Positions 1 through 13,400 of a DNA stretch of 64,000 nucleotides are shown here, one piece after another. The stretch spans positions 1-64,000 of the forward strand of contig JAPJBO010000971.1 in the NCBI GenBank assembly GCA_030068145.1. Reading direction: 5' to 3'. This stretch comes from Diplonema papillatum. Taxonomy: Eukaryota; Euglenozoa; Diplonemea; Diplonemida; Diplonemidae. The notes under the pieces are model-generated. The model was given only the letters and a program-made list of their open reading frames with translations. It was not told the origin of the DNA and did not search any database. Each line of letters opens with the position of its first letter. Position 1 is the stretch's first letter. The position numbers were made by a program, and so were the translations under genes.

Positions 1-28
1 GGGTAAATTTAGTGGGCGGCGGAGACCA

Positions 29-560
29 GTGCATGGAGGTAGGCCTGCCCAGGCCACCACCAAGGACGAGAGAGTGTGCACGAGACATCACAAAGCGAAA
101 TGCGAAGAGTGCAAGCATCGGCAAGCGTCGGTAGCGCGCTGCTGCCGAGGCACACCACGCGACAGGGGACGGCCTCGCCGTGAAGTATTGCGAGAAGCAC
201 AGGATGACGCAGTGCGGGACGTGCAAGACGATCGCGGAATGCTGCAGGAACTCACACCGCGGATGCCTGCCTGCAGCACGATATGCCGATGTGCGGAGTC
301 GGCGGCAAAGAGACGGAAGCGCGGGCCTTCGCCCCTGGGGACGCCCGAAGCGACACCGAAGTCGAGACGCAGGCTGCGACCATCGGCCCAAAGCGCCACA
401 AGGGAAGCGGCGGATGCCGGCGCCAACACCGCCATCGAGAACGCCGAAGACAAGGCGACGACACTAGGACGGCCGCTGCAACGAAGCGGCGGCGTAAGGA
501 CTCGCCATCATCGAAGACAGAGACGTGCACTCCGCGGCGGGCAGAGGTCAAGATAAGGTA
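29..560 (+). pseudogene. Degraded copy of a Cys/His-module protein (left-edge paralogue)
   Basis: Two frames of the plus strand each hold part of one protein. The first (from about 77) reads CTRHHKAKCEEC followed by ARCC. The second (from about 183) reads CEKHRMTQCGTC followed by ECCRNSHRG. These match in order the first two modules of the intact ORF at 46.8-48.0 kb, which has CATHHKGKCAVC and CDRHRMTRCVEC. The module is C-x2-H-x4-C-x2-C, a spacer, then CC and His, which suggests zinc binding. A frame change between modules and no clear start or stop point to a decayed copy. Downstream (300-560) is basic, low-complexity coding-like sequence. I do not recognise the family; because it recurs on opposite strands 47 kb apart it may belong to a mobile element, but that is inference. 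Confidence 0.55.
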
Positions 561-1737
561 CCAGTGACGAAGAGAGGTGGCACGAAGAGGTAGTCACGAA
601 AGAGAGCAGATGCAGATTATCGCCACAGGCTCTTTGCATGCTAACCCTACCACCAGGACCAGGGGCAGCTACGGTCGAAGACGGCAATTCGAGCGAGGAG
701 TAAGGTTGATAACCAAAATGAGAGGCACGATGGCCATCCGAAAGCAGGGTTGCAGGATGATGCTTGGCCAAGGATACGGTTGCTATGGCGACTGGGACAG
801 AGAGATAACGCAAGATAGAGAGTCCTCCTTATGGGGTGGTCACACCTTCGCAGTCCCAGGGCCTCCACCCACCTGCATACGGTCGTCGACTGACCATTCC
901 CGAGACGAGTTGGAATGCGGGTACCATCTTTCCGGAGATTTCCGGTTCCTCCCGTACTCTACAACTCCCCACATAAGTGAACGTGGACTCCGAAGTGGAC
1001 ACTCCTTTCAACCGGGTGCACGAATTCAGAATTCCGGGATGGGTTGACCCACTGTTTCCGATGCGGCTTCCAATCATCGAAGGCTAAACTCGGGTGCAGG
1101 AGCGGTGCTCGTCGTTCGGGACCAGATGGGGGACGACTGGGTCTGCCCGGTTTACCCTTGACTGCTGCAGCGTGGTCAGAAGTGGGAAGGTCATCGGGAG
1201 ATGGCGGGCGCGAATACTTTTTGCCCAAACCAAAACCCAAGAGGGGATTGGAGAGTTTGACATAAGAATGGCAAACTCGTGGTACCGAAGGTTGCAACCG
1301 CAAACAGAAGAGTCAGATGATGGTTGAACCTGCGCACATGCACACGACGCGTCCTGTTCAGACTCCTCCCTGTGTCCAAGGACTCAAAGGCAGGTCCTGC
1401 AGGTTTTCCAGCAACTGCTGGTTCGCCTTGAGGCCCTCCGAATCCGCAGGCTGTGCCTCAACAACTGCCAGGAGTCCAAGCTACAGTTGGTAGATGCATC
1501 CGGTTAGTAGAGGAAGAGGATCGGAGGAGGAGGAACACGGACGGCTCAAGAGAGCCGCGTCCGAAGCACACTAGCACACCTACCTGCACACCTCACCCAC
1601 TTGCCCGCACCCGTCTACCCAACTACCCACCTGTTCACCCATCCACCGACCTGCCCACCACCATCCACCCGTCTGTCCACTCAACTAACAACCTGTACAC
1701 CTGCCCACCCACCGGCAGCCCCACTTTTTCCCACAGA

Positions 1738-1822
1738 AATCGGGCTGAGTATCGGGGAGTTTCGGGGAGTTGCGGGGAGTTTCGGGGAGTTTCGGGGAAG
1801 TGTCGGGGAGTTTCGGGGAACT
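1738..1822. repeat. G-rich tandem decamer array
   Basis: The block repeats CGGGGAGTTT with small changes about eight times (CGGGGAGTTG, CGGGGAAGTG and similar). Four-G runs at roughly ten-base spacing give it potential to form a G-quadruplex on the plus strand. It is followed within 40 bases by a TG microsatellite. Confidence 0.8.
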
Positions 1823-2314
1823 TACCAGGAGCCCGGACCAGGTGGACAAGGTCGTGTGTGTGTGTGTGTTTAAGTTCAGGGCTTTGAGTGGGTAACGTCT
1901 GAATCGAAGTATAGCCCACTTGTCACTTTCACCAGTCGGCTTTGAGTTTCCGACACGCTGCTTTTGGTCCTGTGTCTCCTTTCCTAAGGGTGGGTGGGGT
2001 GGGATCCTTCGGGGGACGGATAGAGCGTGGGAGGCTGTCAGCTTCTCCATCCGGCACTCGGCTCGAGACTTCTGTTTTCATCTTGCGGTGTTAAATGCAC
2101 GGGGTTTTCGGCCCCGTGCAACAGCTGAGTGTCTTTACACAGGCGGCACATCTCACCCGAGGATGTGGCAAGCTCTCTCTGGTGCAAGCACCCGTATTGG
2201 TCGGCAGTCACTACCTGGGTCACAGTTTTGAGTCCTGTTCCGAGACTCGCTCGCTCGGGGAAGTGGCGCGAATTACTTGTCGCCAAGCATTCTGCAATGC
2301 TGACGACTGCTACC

Positions 2315-2318
<4 letters not shown>

Positions 2319-2349
<31 letters not shown>
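2319..2349. repeat. (TG)n microsatellite
   Basis: Uninterrupted TG dinucleotides, about 15 units. Confidence 0.9.
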
Positions 2350-2764
2350 CTCACTGTAGATTTACTGTGTTTTCAAAACGTGGCGGCGCGTGCAGCAAAC
2401 ACGAGTCGTGCATACATTCGGTGCTGCACCATCTAGGGGAGGAGAGTCAATACCGGCACGTACAAACAGATTACCGAGGCGAGGTCATGCAAGATTAGGT
2501 AGCTATGTCACTAGAGCGGAGTGCTGCTCCGATTCAGAATGTGATTGCCTCACTCTAGTAATTAGCGTTCTTGCCTTATGAATACCAGTCTCTTTCATTT
2601 GCCAGTCTTTGATTTTCATTTCATGCGTGGTTGACCATCATATTACCAACAGGAGAGGTAGTGATCCTTCCGTCCTCCTGGAGCTCTAGAGCTTCCAAGG
2701 GGCGTCCCTTTCCTATATTGGGCATGACCCCTTTTCCCGAACTGGGGGGGTCGGCGACGCGCAC

Positions 2765-2850
2765 GCGACAACCCCTCTCTCCCCTCCCTACAGTTGCCTA
2801 CAGGGAGAGAGGAGAGAGAGGAGAGAGGGGAGGGAGAGAGCAGCGCGTGC
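2765..2850. repeat. CT/GA inverted block
   Basis: CCCCTCTCTCCCCTCCC on the left is mirrored by GGGAGAGAGGAGAGAGAGG on the right across a short spacer, giving a possible hairpin or triplex-forming tract. Confidence 0.6.
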
Positions 2851-3882
2851 GAGTCACCTGGAAACAAAAGCAAGTGCTTGCCGAATATGTTCAAAAAGGA
2901 CGTCGAATGAGCTTTCGAGGGAGTCTCGCTCTGACTTTCACCTCGCCGTAGCACGTTTGCTGGTCTGCTTTGTTCCTGTATTACGGAAGCCGGGCCATGT
3001 CGATTCGCATGCTTGGAGGTGTCTTTTTGCATCGAAAGCGGAAAGGGGTGTAATCGGAAAGACACAAAGAAAGGGGAAAGGGACGCCCACCAAAACAACT
3101 GGAACTATGGCGGCTCGGCCGGTGGCCGGCATTTTTTTTCTTGTTGGCTTTACTCGTGGTTTTTGTTGCTTTGAATCTTGAACAGTTGACGACAAACGCA
3201 ATATCAGTCATACACCTGTCATACGGATGACAAAGACACGCGACAGGGACAATTCAAAAGCACATGTCATTGGGATCTTTGGTTGTGCGATTTAACCTAC
3301 GTGTGTTCTGGTTAAACCACTGCCAACGTTCGTATCAGCTGTAACAAATACTGTCTCCAGGGAAGCAGAAATTGGTTGTCGCAAAAAAGAGCCGCGCGGA
3401 TGTACCTTTCTCTCTGTTGATACTTTTCGGTCCTGTTACCAGGCTAGTTCGGCGAGACCGTTTTTTCGATGCGGGCAACTACTTGCCGTACGACGAGCAC
3501 GTGATGTACAAGGCTTAACTTGTTGGGCGGGTTTTGTATTCCTCAAAGCCGGCGGGCGCGCACAGAAGTAGAACGCCGCCTGCGGGAATCCCGGCACGAC
3601 AAAAGGAAATGGTTTGCAAGAAGCGACGCGGAAGGGCTGAGACTGGGGGGGACCTGTGACTGGGGGGGAGGGGAGGGTGGGTTGTGTGGAAAATCTGAAG
3701 TGTACAGGAAGATCAAACGCCGCTCCCGGCAGGGAGCCGCGTTTCGTTGGGTCGCGGCCCACGTTTACCTTCTGTGTGGCCGATTGACTTGCTCACTAAG
3801 GCGACAGGGTATGGAACAAACGAACCAGAAACAATCAGGGTGGCGGCAAAGTGGGCAACGTGACGTTGACCTCGGCCGCCCA

Positions 3883-4022
3883 CACCGTGGAGCTCCAGCT
3901 GGAGCCAACAAAGCGGGTGTCACGACCCCGCTTTTCGGTGGTCGTAGCACACCCGACTTTTCGGGTGTGACTCCGGCACACCCTCTTTGACTCACGCTTC
4001 TGAGGCTGGACTCCACCGTGCA
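3883..4022. mobile_element. Small MITE, family with TIR ACGGTGGAGTCCAG
   Basis: The right end, read in reverse, begins GCACGGTGGAGTCCAGCC. The left end has the matching CACCGTGGAGCTCCAG. Inside are GGGTGTCACGACCCCGC and CACACCCGACTTTTCGGG. Two relatives with the same ends and the same CACACCCGC core lie near 32421-32543 and 61188-61323. No target-site duplication could be fixed by eye. Confidence 0.55.
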
Positions 4023-4428
4023 CCGCACATCGAGCTCAGGTGAGAGCCAGCGGTTCGAGAGCCGTCCACGTGGCAGGCAGGGATGAAAAACCGGCGGCAA
4101 GGCTTCTTTGCTTGTGCGCGTCGGTTGGTCGGTTTTCCACTAATACTCACCCCAGGGGTTGGGAAATCGCCAACGGAATGCGTCCTCGCGCGAGGGACGC
4201 TAGGCGTGCGATGCTGCGCGTTACATGGCAGCTTGACGCTCCGCATGAATTGTCGTGCATTGCTTGGTGCCGGAAGCCCGAGTCCGCCCTGAACTGAAGC
4301 ACGCGGCTATCACTCAGCGCAGGAAAATGAAAAGCAACAGCAACGCCCAGCAATCAGCGAGGGAACGGGGGCAAAAGCCCAAGCCCTACAAGCCTAGCCT
4401 GGCAACACAGCAAGAATTGAAAAGGCGT

Positions 4429-7400
4429 TCATGTCCGGCGTTCCGCGAGCAACTGCTGCAACTTCATATCGAGCGCAGCAATCGCCGGAGAGACAGGTGG
4501 GCTCAAGACGAGGCTGGCGAGCAGAGGGCACAGCGGCAGCGTGTCGATGGCTTCCTGCAGCACCTCGCACCATTCCTCGTCGCTGAAGGAGCATCGGGTC
4601 CAGACGACCGCGCGCGAGAGAGACTTGCCGGCGCAGGGCAGAGCGCGGATGAGGCACGTCATGGCTGGCTTGTCCAACCGGTTGCCGCTGACGTCGAGAT
4701 CTTCGAGACCTTCCTGCAGGCCCGTGCACAGGTGCCGCACCGTGTCTGCGGCGCTCTCGCAGCTGATGCTGCGGGCGCGTGCCTTTTTCAAGGGTGTCGC
4801 AAAGCACCGGCCGACAGCCTTCACCGCCGCCGGGGTCGTAATCACGTTTTCGGACAAGTCCAAGTGCTCGAGACGGACCGTCTCCACTCCTGCTGCGAGC
4901 ATCAGCAGCCCAGTTTCACCAATGGCGTTTCCTGCGTAGATTCGAAAGAGTTGAACTTCACGGGTTGAACGAAAATCCCCCTCGCAGTAACTAGCAGTAG
5001 TTGAAGTTTCAGCTTAGTGCGAGTTTGATCAAAGTAACATCAAGGCAGCCCTTACGGAGACCAGCCACAGTCAACGCCGCGTGGGTGCGGGCTTTTGATA
5101 TTGGTGGTACAAAGGCGCAGTTGCCCGCATCCATCCGGCAATCAGCTTGCATCGGGGAGGTGACGCTACCCACCTGGACAAGGTGTCCTGCTGCCCCCTA
5201 TAGTAGAACTTGATATGCTGCAAAAGAGCTGTGAAAACGGAATTTTGCCTGGAGGCTTTTAGTAGTATTCTGCAGATGTTTTTAGCAATATTGTGTCTAC
5301 GTTCTCGTACGTCTTCTTAACCATGGTCAAGTGCGCAAAAATGGTGTCAGCCACGCCGCCCACGTGACCAACTTGCTACGCTGCAAAAGAGCAGTTCTAG
5401 CAGATATCAAACTGCCGAAGAATCCGAAGACATCCCACGGGGGGGCAGGTGTTGCTCCGCTTTTGTGTGTCGTCGATCCCGAGCGACAAGCAGACAGGCA
5501 CGAGTCGAAGACACAAACGTGCAGCCCCTAGTGAGAGTGAGAGTGCGTACAAAAAGAAAACTTCTTTCCTAATTCCTACCGAACGTGAACTCGGTGTCGC
5601 AAGAACTCGGGAAATGCCGAGACACATAGGAAATGAGAGCGTGCTCTAAAAAAAGTCAAATAGTAGGCAATAGGCAGCAAAGACACACAAACAAGCACAC
5701 ATACTGCACATACGATGCGCAAACTGGTATACGATACGTTAAAGGAACCTTTACGACGATGTTCACCCGGAGACTTTGAAACACCGGATCGAACTTACAC
5801 TCTACAAACGAAGAGCCATACCGGCTAGGTTGAGTGACGTAAGCGACGTGAGCTGAGGCAACACGTCAACAAGGGAGGAGGCACCAGCGTCGCCGAGGTA
5901 GTTGCGAGAGAGGTCGAGCGAGCGCAGCGACGTCGCCATGGCGAGCCCGGGTTTGATGGCTTCCACGCAGTCAGCGTCCAACTCGTTGTGGCGCAACGCG
6001 ACCGCCTCGAGCGTCGCGGAGCCTCGCAGCTCAAAGACCTTGCACAGCATCTCGAGTGCCCGGGCCACGTGGGGCTCTTTTCCTTCCTTCCGGGACCCGG
6101 CCAGCTTGTTGCCGCTCAGCCCGAGGTGGCTCAGGGCGCCGTTTTCAGCGACACCCGCCAGCAGCGCGGCGCAGTTGACGGGGCCCATTTGGTTCCCGCC
6201 CACGTCGAGATGCGTCAGGGTCGTGTTGCGAGCCAGGCAGCTCTTCAAAGCCACGATGCCAGGCGAGCTCCAGCCGCTGACCTCTACTTTGACAGGCGGC
6301 GTTGAGTCGTCGACGTCTTCTTCGTCGGCCGGCTGCGGAGGCGCGAAGCGGTAGCCAAACTTGTTCCTGCGTAGCAGCAGGGTCGTGAGGGACTGGTTGT
6401 TCGACTCCAGCACTGCGGCCAGCGCCTTGAGCCCCTTCGCTGAGATCTGGCACTGGGAGACGTCGAGGTAGCGCAGGGCTCGGTAACCGGCTTTGTTTGG
6501 TTCGACGACGTCGTCGGCCGGTGCCTCCTCGTCTCCGTCCTGTTGCCCTTCTTCTCCATTTTGCTGCTCTTCTTCACCTTCGTGCCCGGGCTCTTGTGTG
6601 GGATCGCCTTCCTCGGCATTCGCGCTTTCTTCGGTACCTTTCGCAGGTGCGTCGTCGTCTCCGTCGCGCTCAGCTTTGGCTTCCTCAGCAGCTGCACGTG
6701 CTTCCTGCGGTTATGTGCCCGGCGATTCGGAGAGAGAACAACGCACACACACACACACACACAATGGGCTATATTCCGGTGTAATGCCCTTATATCCCAC
6801 TCAAAACAAATTTGTGCCCTTATATCCCACTTCAAACAAATTTTGTGTCCTTATATCCCAAACTGGGATATATGGGCACAAATTTGTTTTTGCAAATTTG
6901 TGGTCGTAAAAAGGCTAAAAAAAACTCCGGGCGAGGGAATTGAAACCGTGACTGCTCGCCCTGGACCCACTGCTCGTTGGCTCGACCATGTGGAGCTACG
7001 GCAAGATTAAAAAAAAAATTCTGTTCTGTTCTGTAGGGCGGAACGAAGCCCGGGCAAGACGAGGCTAGTCGGTCTCTAACGGGCAAGCGTACAGTGGTTC
7101 TTTGTGCCACCATTTACTCCGTTGTATTGTTTGCGATGGAGTGATGACTACTACTTGTTCGTTTAACGGTTTTTTGTTTCACGTAAATTGTTTTTCCTTC
7201 TGGCAACGGTTCTTGGTTCTCGTTATTGGGTTCGCTTTCTGGCAATGGTTTTCGGTTTACGTGAATTGGTTCTCTTTCTGGTAACGGTTTTCGGTTCACG
7301 TAAAAGTTTGAGGTCCTACTCCAAGTCCGAGGGCGTGGTCAGGGCGTGCAGCTTTCATGTTTCAATGCTGTCTCCTCCGAGCCGTACCTTCTCGGGTGAG

Positions 7401-10400
7401 CATCGGACCTCAGTTTTGTTTGCGGTGATAACGATGGTTGCGTATATATGATTCATGTTCTCTTCTTCTCTCGTTCGCCATTTGTTTTTCACTTCGCTTT
7501 GCCTTCGTTTCGTCGCTCTTCGAGGTTGCTTCGACGACGGGGGTCGGCCGTCACGCAGTCACGGTCGTGACTGTTCCTCGGACGCGCTCTCGTGGGCCGG
7601 GGGGTTATCCCTCCGACGGACGAGGCGGGGCCCGGTATGCGGTGGTTGAGTCGGGGCCGAGTCCGATTACGGGCGTGCAAAACCGCTGGCCTCGAGTTCG
7701 CGTGTTTGTGTCGCGGTTCTCGTGGCGGGCGGGCGGGATTCGGTGGGCTACTCGTCGGGTGTGGTCGGCACGAGTATCCGGTACTCCTCCAGCAGTCCGG
7801 TCCCTTGCAGGTACTCGAGTGCCGTCTCCGGGTGTTCGAACAGCAATCTCCACAGCTGTTCGTGTCTCGGTACCCACACCGGTTGGCCACCCTCCCGCCG
7901 TAACGGGTAGGCCACTTCCCACATCATGCCACGCTTCCCTTGCGTCCCCTCATGGCCGCAGTCCAAGAAAAAAGAAATCTTTAGGTAAATGCGACCTAAT
8001 TTCATGTCGTCAACGAGTCACTGTCCGAGTCGTCGGGGCCCAACAGGGGCCTTCTCCTAAGAGTCCTGGGCTTTGTGATGATACCATGGTCAGCCCCCAA
8101 GTCAGCTCCGTGCGTACTCCTAAGAGCCCTGGACTTTGTGACGATACCACTATCCGACACCGCTAATCCTGACCTCAAGTCAGCTCTCAGTTCATCATCA
8201 ACTGCACAGACTTTCTCACCGCAGCGAAAGGAGAAACTAAACTTTAGGACCGTCGTGAAAAGCTGGCAAGGTTGCCTCAACCAGACACAAGAGAGGTGAA
8301 GAAACTTGAACAAAGAAAGAGAGATGATCATGGTGCACGCGCTGATTGGCTATAGCAGTGCAGAATTGAAACGGAGCTGCATAGGCAACTTCCGGAGGAG
8401 CTGCCGTGACGGTTTGCCCCGCACCAGCGAAAAGTGGTCGCTGGCACCCGACAAATCGTCTTCGTGTATCAGGTACACGGTCGATACAGGCTCTTCGACG
8501 GGGTGATGCGTGAACATCGTGAGCCTTGGTTGCTCTGCTTCTGGGACCTGGAGGACAGAGATGAGGACAATCTTCACCTTGAATACAATTGCCGCCAGGA
8601 GAACGGCCTCGGTGCTGGCCCACGCTCGATGTGCAGATTGCACCCGAACCCATGCATCAAACTTGGACTCGCCCCGACGCAGCTGAACGTCCGGTCCGTT
8701 TTGTATGCGCTGCTTGAACAGCGCTCTTGTCTCCGGTTCCAAGTTCTGCACCTCTTGGAAAAGGATAGTGCGCAATGTGCGCGATCCACGGCCGTCTCCG
8801 TTGTGCGCAGAGAAGAACATGTTCTGACTGTTCGGGACGTTAGCCAGACAGCTGTAAAAGCAGTCGCCATCACCGGGGACCAGGACCAGTTCCGTTCCAG
8901 TGGTCTGCACCCAGGTCAGAGCACGGGACTGATACGGCTTTTGTTCGTTGGCCGGGGGTTTGCCAGTGGAGGTTCCCTTGGTGACGTTGGTCCTTCCAGG
9001 TTTGGACGCTGGAGGCTTGGTAGATTTCTGATCTTTCTGCCCTTTTTTTCCTTTGGGCTTTGGCACCGGCGGTGCTTCTTCTCCCGAATCTGCGGGCTCT
9101 TGGCACTTCGAATCTTGCTCCGTGTCTTGGTCCTGTTTGCTGTCTTTTTTTGCAGGCAGAGGCGGATTCGTGCAGGTGACCTTGTAATGTCCCTCGCCAC
9201 CGCACCTGACACAGGTAACCTTTCTCTTTTTGGCGCCTTTGAATGGCAAGTCGTCGTCGTCGACGATCTCACCCCGGCTTGGGATGCGCTTCTCTTTTGG
9301 TCGGCCTGAGGGATTCTTGTGACGGGGGGGTGCAAGATTGTCCAGTGCGAGGGTTTTTACGTCCAGCACAGTCGGGACACTGACGTCGTAAAACGACCGC
9401 AGGGATTCCACGGTGTAGAGGGCGTCGACAAGGGACAAGGGATGCACCTTTCGCTGTCCGCACACACACACAATGTGAACGCACGGAAGCTGCGACACGT
9501 GTTGCCCAACACAGGTGCACTTGTAGACGGCGCCCTTGTTCAAAACGCGCACCCTTTGCTGCCGTCCGCTTTTCGCTTCCTTTACCTCGTACTCTCCACG
9601 TCCTGCAGGTGTGGCAGAGAAGCCGCGAGCTTGGTACTCGATGCGACCCAGCCTTTTCTCCACCCACGGTACGAAGGTGGCGCCGTCCCTGGTCGGAAAC
9701 TGCCCAGCCCTTGATGCAAACAGATGCATCAGGCCTATGCGCAATCTTTCGAAAAGGTTTATGGCATTCTGGGCGCTTCTTGCAAGCTTGGCGTTCTTGT
9801 TGAAGCCTTCACTCACATTGCTGGTGTAGTGGTGGCACCTACACCCCCCCACCAGGTACGCATCCGACATGCAGTCCCGGAGCTTGTCCAGATAGCAGGC
9901 CAGGTCGTCGTTTTCCTTGGAAACGATCGCAAGAATCTTGGCGTAAGATTCATGCGAGCTTGCATGAGCCAGCTTCCACACGTGGTGCTGGGTTCCCTTC
10001 CCGAAGCTCTTACTCACATTGCGAACAACGTGGTTGACGCAGATGAGGTGGAGGGTGGTGGGCAGCACAGTTTTAACTGCGCTCATGAGCCCCTTGTCCC
10101 TGTCAGACATCAGGGTGAACCCCTCGGGCAGGAGCTCCTTCAGCTGCACGAGGAACGAGGTCCACGATGCAGTGTCCTCGGTCTGGCCCAGAGCATAAGC
10201 GATGGGGACGACCTTCTGCATGGGGTCGAGGACCACAGCTACGAACAAAACACCACCGTGTGTCAGGTGGGTTCCGTCCACCGACACGAACATCGCGGAG
10301 CGTGCTGCATGAACACAAGCTCCAAAAGCGAGGAACGCGAATCCGAAGACGTCCCACGGGTTGGCGTCCTCTTCTGTCGCGACGCCGGGCTTTGTGTCGA

Positions 10401-13400
10401 TGCTTGTTACTGCTTCTGCATCGACACATTTGACGGCTGCAAAGTAAGCTCGGAGCTTCCGAAACCCCGATGCAGCGTCCAGCCCCGTCTCCTGCAGCGC
10501 TTGCGCTTTCGCCAACCGCGCCACCTTGCTTGTGATGGTGACGCCGTTTGTGCGCATCGACGCAACGATGCCTTTCACCGACAGATCCGGCTCCGCCTCG
10601 ACATGGGCCGCTATCCGCCGGGTCACCCACTCCGAGTGCAGGCGGCCCAGCTCGTTGGCCTTCTCATCGCCCGAGCCTGTCGTGAAAACGCAGGAGTGGG
10701 CGTCAGCTCGGGACACGTGATACGTCTCTGTATCGGCGTGGAGCATGGCGGTGCACTTGAACGCGCACGCCCCGCCTTTGGATGTCGTTCCCGAGCACTC
10801 AAAGCGCACTCGTCCCTTCTCCTTCCTCCTCGCAACAGACACCGACCGGTGGACACAGCTTCCTCCACGGCCGCGTCAGTGAAGTCAGCGGCAGTTGCGT
10901 AGTGCGCACCCACGACGGCACATCCGGCAGGATTCACCTCCACAGGCATCGCATCTGTAGCTGTGCTGTCTGACTCCGAGGGAGTGGGGCCGAAGGACCA
11001 GCAGCAGCAGCAGGAGGGGGCCCAGACAGAGGAACAGCAGGAGCGGCCCCGGACAATGAAGCTGAAGGAACAGCGGCAGCTGCAGGAGGGGGCCCAGACA
11101 GTGAAGCCGAAGGAACAGCAGTAACAGGTGCAGGACTGGGACGACTGAAGCACACGGTGGAGAATGTCCGGAGGCAACCCTGCCCCAACATAAGGAGTGA
11201 GATCAGCATCGCCTGCGTAAACGCTGATACCACATATGTCCTGCACTGAGGATTACCCACAACTGAGATCGAACACACACACACACACAAGTGTGGTCGT
11301 ATTTCCGTGAAGGGAGACACCACGTTAAACCGGGTCCGCAACACACACACGCATACACATGGGCTATACTCCGCTTCAGAGGTATCCGTGATTGAATTCC
11401 AACACATATCCACACACACTCACAACATGCACATCCGAGGTAGGTGCTTCTTTGGTCCTCTTTTTGAAGCTGGAACGTCCCTGACGTTCTAACAGTAATT
11501 GCTGTGCTGCAGGTTCCAGGTGCACGCGCAATCGGTACAATCCCCTCCGCCGGGCAGGTCAGTACAGGAACTTGCGAAGCGCTGAAAGAAAAAGGCGAGG
11601 GGTGAGGAGCGTCACCTTTCCCCTTCAACTCCGATGCCCACAGGGACAACGAGCCGGATGCTAACCTGCTGTGCAGCATACACAAGAGGTTCTGAGAAAG
11701 GGGCAGCACACCTCTTCGGCAGCTAGCTTTGCCGCCAGCTCTTCGGCTCGAGCCGCTTTCGCTGCTTCTCGTTCTTCCTGTCGCGTTTTGAGGGTTTTGG
11801 TGCGCAATTTCGTTTTACACACACACAACGCAGTTCGGATGAGCAAACTCACTTGCTGTAGTGAGTTTCATGTCTTATGCTGCCAACTACTTTTTCTCAC
11901 AACGCATTGTAACACAACACATCTCCTCCTACTCTCCTGCGCGTATACTGGCTCCGCCTGCTGCTTCGTCTTCACCATCACGTGATGCAAGACATCAAAG
12001 GTAGAAAGCTCACGCAGTGATTCTTCTCTCGTCACAATTTTCCAACATCTGCAATCGTTTGTTTGGTGCGTGCGTTTTCCCACTTGTACTACCCTGTGTA
12101 TATTCAGGTAAGGAATACCACCAACACACGTGCCTACGTCTTTTTAGCCTGCACATACATTGAAGGGCAACCCGCAAGGTTGCCCTTCAAAAAAAACAGA
12201 ACCCTGCATACTGCTTCCTTCGCGAGCTCGTCTTCGGTCTTCGGGACCTCGTGCCGCAGCAGCAGGGCCAGCGAAGCCGCGCCGGCGGAGGAGAGGCTGT
12301 TGTTGGACAAATCGAGCTCCTCTACGCGGGCCCAGCCCGTCTCGCGCTCGGCGAGGCGCCGCTCGCGGCCCGCCTGCTCCGCGCGCGCCGCGTCGCGTGC
12401 GGCGAGCTCGCCAGCTTTTTCGGCGACGCGCTCGTCGAAAAACGCGATTTCCGCCAGCAGCCTCTCGCCGGCCTCGGCCTTCACGGCCGACAGCTGCTCG
12501 CGGTACTGCACGTGGAACCGCGCCTCGCAGGCGTCGGCGTACGCCTTCATGTCGGCCTCCCGCTTCTCCGCCGCCGTTGGCGGCAGGGGCCCGGCTCCGG
12601 CGGCTGCTTCGCCTTCTTTTCCGTCCGTTTCCGCGGCGTCTCCGTCGTCGGCCGCGGGTTCCTCGGCGGGGTCTTCGTTTTCCTTCTCCTCGTCTTCTTC
12701 GTCTTCTTCCACCTCCTCGTCGCCCGCTTTCGGGGCTTCTTCGATCTCAGGGAACTGTGCGTTTCGGTCGGTTTTGCGCAAAAGGTCGCGTTTCTAGCAA
12801 CTTGCTTGAGCACCTTCGGTGCGTCTAGGGGGTCGAGTGAGAGAGACTAAAGGTATTGGGCGACAGGCCGTGAGTGGTTGAAGTCCACTTGCTTCAAAAG
12901 CAAGGTTGGAAGGGGACGATTCGGAAACCTAAGGATTTCGAATAAGGTGCTTCGTACGAGATATTCCCTTTCCCTGCAGCATACACACTCATGCCCAATG
13001 ATCTGGGTGCATGTTCACCGATCTGGTCACCAGTGGGGGAGGAATCCTCGCCAAGGTCGGAGGCCGGATTCAGTCCGGTCTTCTTGGCGTTGGACGGGAC
13101 TTCGGGGTTGGGCTCGCCGTTGCTGCTCCACGACAAGGACTTGATCGCCGCCGCGTATTCAGTGCGCGGCCTCGCGGTGCTGGGTTTGCGGGGGACTTCG
13201 GCGCCTGTTCTTTTGGCTCGCCAAAAGAAATGTTCATAAAGTGGCCGAGATCACCAATCTGAACCAGCAGGTTGGCCAGGAACACGACATTGGCCGGGTG
13301 GAGTCGGTCTTCGTCTCGCTCGACTGAGCCAGTTCCTCTCAGCACGGCCCAGTTGTACAGCGCTGTGCACACTGTCTCCGGATTGGGCTGGAGCCCGATA

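Larger units (their letters stand above)
560..3880. other. No recognisable gene; low-complexity DNA
   Basis: I see no convincing gene here. The stretch holds a C-rich pyrimidine-biased tract (about 1575-1700, runs of CCACC and CACC), a G-rich decamer array (1738-1822), TG microsatellites (about 1853-1869 and 2319-2349), a purine/pyrimidine inverted block near 2765-2850 and a G-run-rich segment near 3645-3685. Open frames in it are short and do not agree with any family I know. Confidence 0.5.
8000..11260 (-). mobile_element. Mutator-like (MULE) DNA transposon inside intron 3 of the LRR gene
   Basis: The element carries the transposase described separately and lies wholly between exon 3 (11712) and exon 4 (6704) of the LRR gene, in the same orientation as the gene. 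I could not find convincing long terminal inverted repeats or a 9-bp target duplication by eye, so both ends are approximate. The 5' part (10850-11250) encodes a Pro/Ala/Ser-rich repeat, VPSASLSGPPPAAAA with variants, in a different frame from the main ORF. Confidence 0.65.

Noticed and set aside
9724-10902. 392-codon plus-strand open frame
   Set aside because: It is the antisense of the MULE transposase, which has intact catalytic motifs on the minus strand.
12063-12850. Plus-strand open frames of 199-244 codons, Ser- and Arg-rich
   Set aside because: They are the reverse of LRR exon 2, whose acidic and coiled-coil coding produces Ser/Arg-rich antisense text.
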